Positions 5,980 to 7,908 of a stretch of DNA of 7,908 nt are shown piece after piece; the stretch's first letter is position 1; the number at the start of each line of letters is the position of its first letter. The notes below the pieces were generated by a model. It did not search any database and was not told where the DNA came from. It saw nothing but the letters and a program-made list of their open reading frames with translations. Made by a program: the position numbers and the translations under genes. The stretch is from NCBI GenBank assembly GCA_027451085.1, contig DAIDKA010000016.1:1-7908 (forward strand), written 5' to 3'. This DNA is from Gammaproteobacteria bacterium (lineage in GTDB: Bacteria; Pseudomonadota; Gammaproteobacteria; Steroidobacterales; Steroidobacteraceae).

Positions 5980-6768
5980 ATGCTGATAGAACGCGTCTGG
6001 ACCGCGAATGAGCTTCGCAACTTCCACTACCTGGTCGCCTGCCCCGACAGCGGCGAGGCTCTGGCCGTCGATCCGCTGGACTGGCGGCTGTGCCTCGATG
6101 CGGCGAAGGCCCGCGGCTGGAGCATCACCCAGATCCTCAACACGCACGAGCACCAGGACCACACCGGCGGCAATGCCGGGCTGGTGCAGGCCACAGGCGC
6201 GAAAGTGCTGGCGCACGCCGGGGCGGCCGCCACCATCGGCGGGGTGGACCGGGGTCTTCGCGCCGGGGACGTCATCAAGGTCGGCCGGCAGGAACTGGAG
6301 TGCCTGGACACCCCGGGCCACACTTTCTCGCACATCTGCCTGTTCGCACACGCAGACAGGCCGGCGCTGTTCTCCGGCGACACGCTGTTCAACGCCGGGG
6401 CGGGCAACTGCCACAGCACACGCAGGCCGGAACTGCTGTACGAAACGTTTGCCACCCAGCTGGCGAAACTGCCGGACACCACGCGGCTGTATCCCGGGCA
6501 CGAGTACCTGTCGAACAACCTGCGCTTCACGCTCGACCGGGAGCCCGGCAACACCGACGCCGCAACGCTGCTCAAGGACATCGAGGAGCTCGATGCGGCG
6601 GACATTCCCGTCACCACGCTGGGGCAGGAAAAGCGGGTCAATACCTTCTTCCGGCTGCAAAATCCGGTGATCATCGCGCGGCTGCGGGAGCGTTTTCCGG
6701 AACTGGGCGAGACGCCTGATGCAAAGGCCGTGTTCGTCAAGCTGCGGGAACTGCGCAACAGCTGGTGA
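5980..6768 (+). CDS. Glyoxalase II-like metallo-beta-lactamase-fold hydrolase
   Basis: A 262-residue cytosolic protein (no signal peptide or TM helix) resembling hydroxyacylglutathione hydrolase (GloB), which cleaves S-D-lactoylglutathione to D-lactate and glutathione. The dinuclear metal site is complete: THEHQDH (His56, His58, Asp60, His61), TPGHTFSH (His114), SGDTLF (Asp134) and YPGHEY (His174). These positions almost coincide with the ligand numbering of human glyoxalase II. The C-terminal HAGH domain is also present, with NNLRFTLDREPGN (179-191) and EKRVNTFFR (217-225). However, the loop after GDTLF reads NAGAGNCHST in place of the usual G-C-G-(K/R)-x-(Y/F)-E-G, and the RxxK near the end reads RLQN. 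Substrate specificity may therefore differ, so I leave the symbol gloB unassigned. It is likely transcribed independently of the cox genes. Confidence 0.88.
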   Translation: MLIERVWTANELRNFHYLVACPDSGEALAVDPLDWRLCLDAAKARGWSITQILNTHEHQDHTGGNAGLVQATGAKVLAHAGAAATIGGVDRGLRAGDVIKVGRQELECLDTPGHTFSHICLFAHADRPALFSGDTLFNAGAGNCHSTRRPELLYETFATQLAKLPDTTRLYPGHEYLSNNLRFTLDREPGNTDAATLLKDIEELDAADIPVTTLGQEKRVNTFFRLQNPVIIARLRERFPELGETPDAKAVFVKLRELRNSW

Positions 6769-6782
6769 CACAGGCTTCGAGT

Positions 6783-6786
6783 GGAG
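6783..6786 (+). promoter_or_regulatory. Shine-Dalgarno (GGAG) of the TPR protein gene
   Basis: GGAG within GTGGAGAGAC stands 8 bases before the ATG at 6795. This selects that start over an in-frame GTG at 6765, which overlaps the previous gene and would prepend ten polar residues to an otherwise clean signal peptide. Confidence 0.6.
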
Positions 6787-6794
6787 AGACGCAG

Positions 6795-7469
6795 ATGAAC
6801 ATCAGAACCTTGATCGTCAGTTCCATGCTGATGGCGGCAGTGCCCGCGGCCTGGTCGATCCCCAGCCCCTCGCTGGATGACAGCAGCGATTCGGCGCCGG
6901 CCGCGTCTGCGCCGGGCGCTGCGCCAAGCGCGGCGGACAGCGCCACGTACACCGAAGCCTTGGGCCTGATGAAGCAGGGTGACGACCTGAGCGCCCAGTC
7001 CACCACGAGTAAAAGCGCTGCCGAGGGCGCAAAGCAGGCGTATGCCAGTGCCCGCGCCAAGCTGCAGGCGCTGACCGCGCGTTCACCGCAGCTGGCCGAG
7101 GCCTGGAATTCTCTGGGCTACACCCAGCGCCAGCTGGGCGCCTACGAAGATGCCCTGGCCTCTTATGCCCGTGCGCTGACACTGCGCCCCGGCTATCCGG
7201 AAGCCCTGGAATATCGCGGGGAGGCGTACCTGCGCCTGGGACGCATCGCGGACGCCAAGCAGGCATATCTCGACCTGTTCGCCACCAACCGCAGGATCGC
7301 CGGCACGTTTCTCAATGCCATCCAGCTGTGGATCAAGCAGCAGCAGACGGCAAAGAGTGCCGATCCCACCGCAGTCGCCGACTTCAGCCACTGGGCGCAG
7401 GAGCGCGCGCAGATCGCCAGCCAGACGGCATCGCTGACCCGCGAAGGCGCGGCAGCCAGCTGGCGCTGA
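6795..7469 (+). CDS. Exported tetratricopeptide repeat (TPR) protein, function unknown
   Basis: A 224-residue protein. It starts with a Sec-type signal peptide (MNIRTLIVSSMLMAAVPAAW, cleavage likely near residue 21), so it is probably periplasmic. No lipobox Cys is present. A low-complexity Ser/Ala/Pro/Asp linker follows (about 22-50), then a helical stretch (51-100). Two TPR units come next: AEAWNSLGYTQRQLGAYEDA onward (about 101-134, ending in ALTLRP) and PEALEYRGEAYLRLGRIADA onward (about 135-168). The C-terminal 55 residues are Ala/Gln-rich and probably helical. TPRs mediate protein-protein contacts; no partner can be named from sequence. It starts 26 bases after the hydrolase stop and could be cotranscribed with it. 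The c-type cytochrome gene follows 75 bases later, so a link to that enzyme is possible but only positional. Confidence 0.85.
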   Translation: MNIRTLIVSSMLMAAVPAAWSIPSPSLDDSSDSAPAASAPGAAPSAADSATYTEALGLMKQGDDLSAQSTTSKSAAEGAKQAYASARAKLQALTARSPQLAEAWNSLGYTQRQLGAYEDALASYARALTLRPGYPEALEYRGEAYLRLGRIADAKQAYLDLFATNRRIAGTFLNAIQLWIKQQQTAKSADPTAVADFSHWAQERAQIASQTASLTREGAAASWR

Positions 7470-7509
7470 GGCGGGCGGCGGCCAGCCGCAGCGGATGGTG
7501 ATCCGAGCG

Positions 7510-7532
7510 GTGGTCCGACCGGCATCGACCAC
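7510..7532. repeat. Short inverted repeat upstream of the cytochrome c peroxidase-like gene
   Basis: GTGGTC (7510-7515) and GACCAC (7527-7532) are perfect 6-bp complements around an 11-base spacer, 12 bases before the ATG at 7545. There is no T-tract after it. It could be an operator half-site pair or a weak leader hairpin, and a match of this size can occur by chance. The rest of the 75-base gap (7470-7544) shows no clear promoter. Confidence 0.25.
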
Positions 7533-7544
7533 GGCGGGCCATTG

Positions 7545-7908
7545 ATGCGTGCGCGTGATCTGCTGCTGGCTGCGCTGAGTTCAGGCGCCGTGGTGGCAGG
7601 CGTCGCCACGGCTGCGAATCCCGCAGCGAGCCCTGCGCCTGCGTTGTCACCCGGCGAGGCGGCACTGCTGCGCGCCGTGCCGCCGCCGGCGCCCAGGGGG
7701 TTCGACTGGCATCTGCCGCGGGGCTTCCCCACACCGGCGGTTCCCGCCGACAACCCCATGTCCGCCGCCAAGGTCGCCCTGGGGCGGCAACTGTTCTTTG
7801 ATACGCGCCTCTCGGTGACCGGTCGCTACAGCTGCGCCAGCTGCCACGATCCGGCACGTGCCTACACCGACGGCCGCACGCGGGCCATCGGCGCCACCGG
7901 CGCGCAGC
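7545..7908 (+). CDS. Di-heme cytochrome c peroxidase/MauG-family protein, N-terminal part, 3' end outside window
   Basis: The first 121 codons of an exported c-type cytochrome; the frame is open to the right edge. The N-terminus MRARDLLLAALSSGAVVAGV with ATA-A near residue 23 is a Sec signal peptide. After an Ala/Pro-rich spacer comes FDWHLPRGFPTPAVPADNPM (about 54-73), then AKVALGRQLFFDTRLSV and the heme c attachment motif CASCH at residues 97-101 (bases 7833-7847), followed by DPARAYTDGRTRAIG. The 'LGRxLFxDxRLS...SCxxCHxPxxAxTDG' order is diagnostic of the first heme domain of bacterial di-heme peroxidases. These either reduce H2O2 with electrons from cytochrome c or, like MauG, oxidise protein substrates. 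The second heme domain, needed to choose between them, is not in view. The Shine-Dalgarno is weak (GGCGGG). The start is chosen because it gives a clean signal peptide. Confidence 0.88.
   Translation, partial: MRARDLLLAALSSGAVVAGVATAANPAASPAPALSPGEAALLRAVPPPAPRGFDWHLPRGFPTPAVPADNPMSAAKVALGRQLFFDTRLSVTGRYSCASCHDPARAYTDGRTRAIGATGAQ

Noticed and set aside
7478..7489. GCGGC/GCCGC inverted repeat after the TPR gene, as a terminator
   Set aside because: Only about 4 usable base pairs with a tiny loop and no T-tract.
7495..7545. A 16-codon ORF (ATG at 7495) whose TGA overlaps the start of the cytochrome gene, as a leader peptide
   Set aside because: No Shine-Dalgarno, no run of regulatory codons, and random ORFs of this length are common in GC-rich DNA.

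Overview
The window is GC-rich (roughly two thirds G+C by eye), gene-dense DNA from a proteobacterium, most likely a gammaproteobacterium. It carries most of an aa3-type (heme A) cytochrome c oxidase locus. The order coxA - small membrane ORF - ctaG - coxC - (opposite-strand twin-TM gene) - surf1 - thioredoxin-fold-like gene - ctaA - ctaB closely resembles the cox locus known from Pseudomonas and relatives. The sequence alone does not fix the order or genus.

Layout. Positions 1-2421 hold the structural part of the operon: the 3' end of coxA (subunit I), a 46-residue single-TM protein, the CuB chaperone ctaG (Cox11) and coxC (subunit III). These four genes are joined by 1- or 4-base stop/start overlaps, so they are probably translationally coupled. 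Positions 2426-2632 encode a 68-residue twin-TM protein (DUF2909 type) on the minus strand, ending 4 bases from the coxC stop. A 60-base divergent spacer with a perfect 8-bp inverted repeat separates it from the assembly block at 2693-5930: surf1, a membrane-anchored protein with SCO-like CxxxC and distal His, ctaA (heme A synthase) and ctaB (heme O synthase). CtaB farnesylates heme B to heme O, CtaA oxidises heme O to heme A, SURF1 assists heme a/a3 insertion, and CtaG (perhaps with the CxxxC protein) handles copper. Everything needed to build subunit I therefore sits beside it. Subunit II (coxB) is probably just outside the left edge.

After ctaB the content changes. A glyoxalase II-like metallo-beta-lactamase-fold hydrolase (5980-6768) may be read from a leaderless transcript. 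It is followed by an exported TPR protein (6795-7469) and the 5' end of an exported c-type cytochrome of the di-heme cytochrome c peroxidase/MauG group (7545 to the right edge).

I saw no rRNA, tRNA, insertion sequence, CRISPR array or phage gene, and no clearly novel multi-gene system. The points most worth a second look are a heme A synthase that lacks nearly all of its first periplasmic loop, the SCO-like metal-site residues in the gene just before it, and a glyoxalase II-like enzyme with intact metal ligands but altered glutathione-contact positions.
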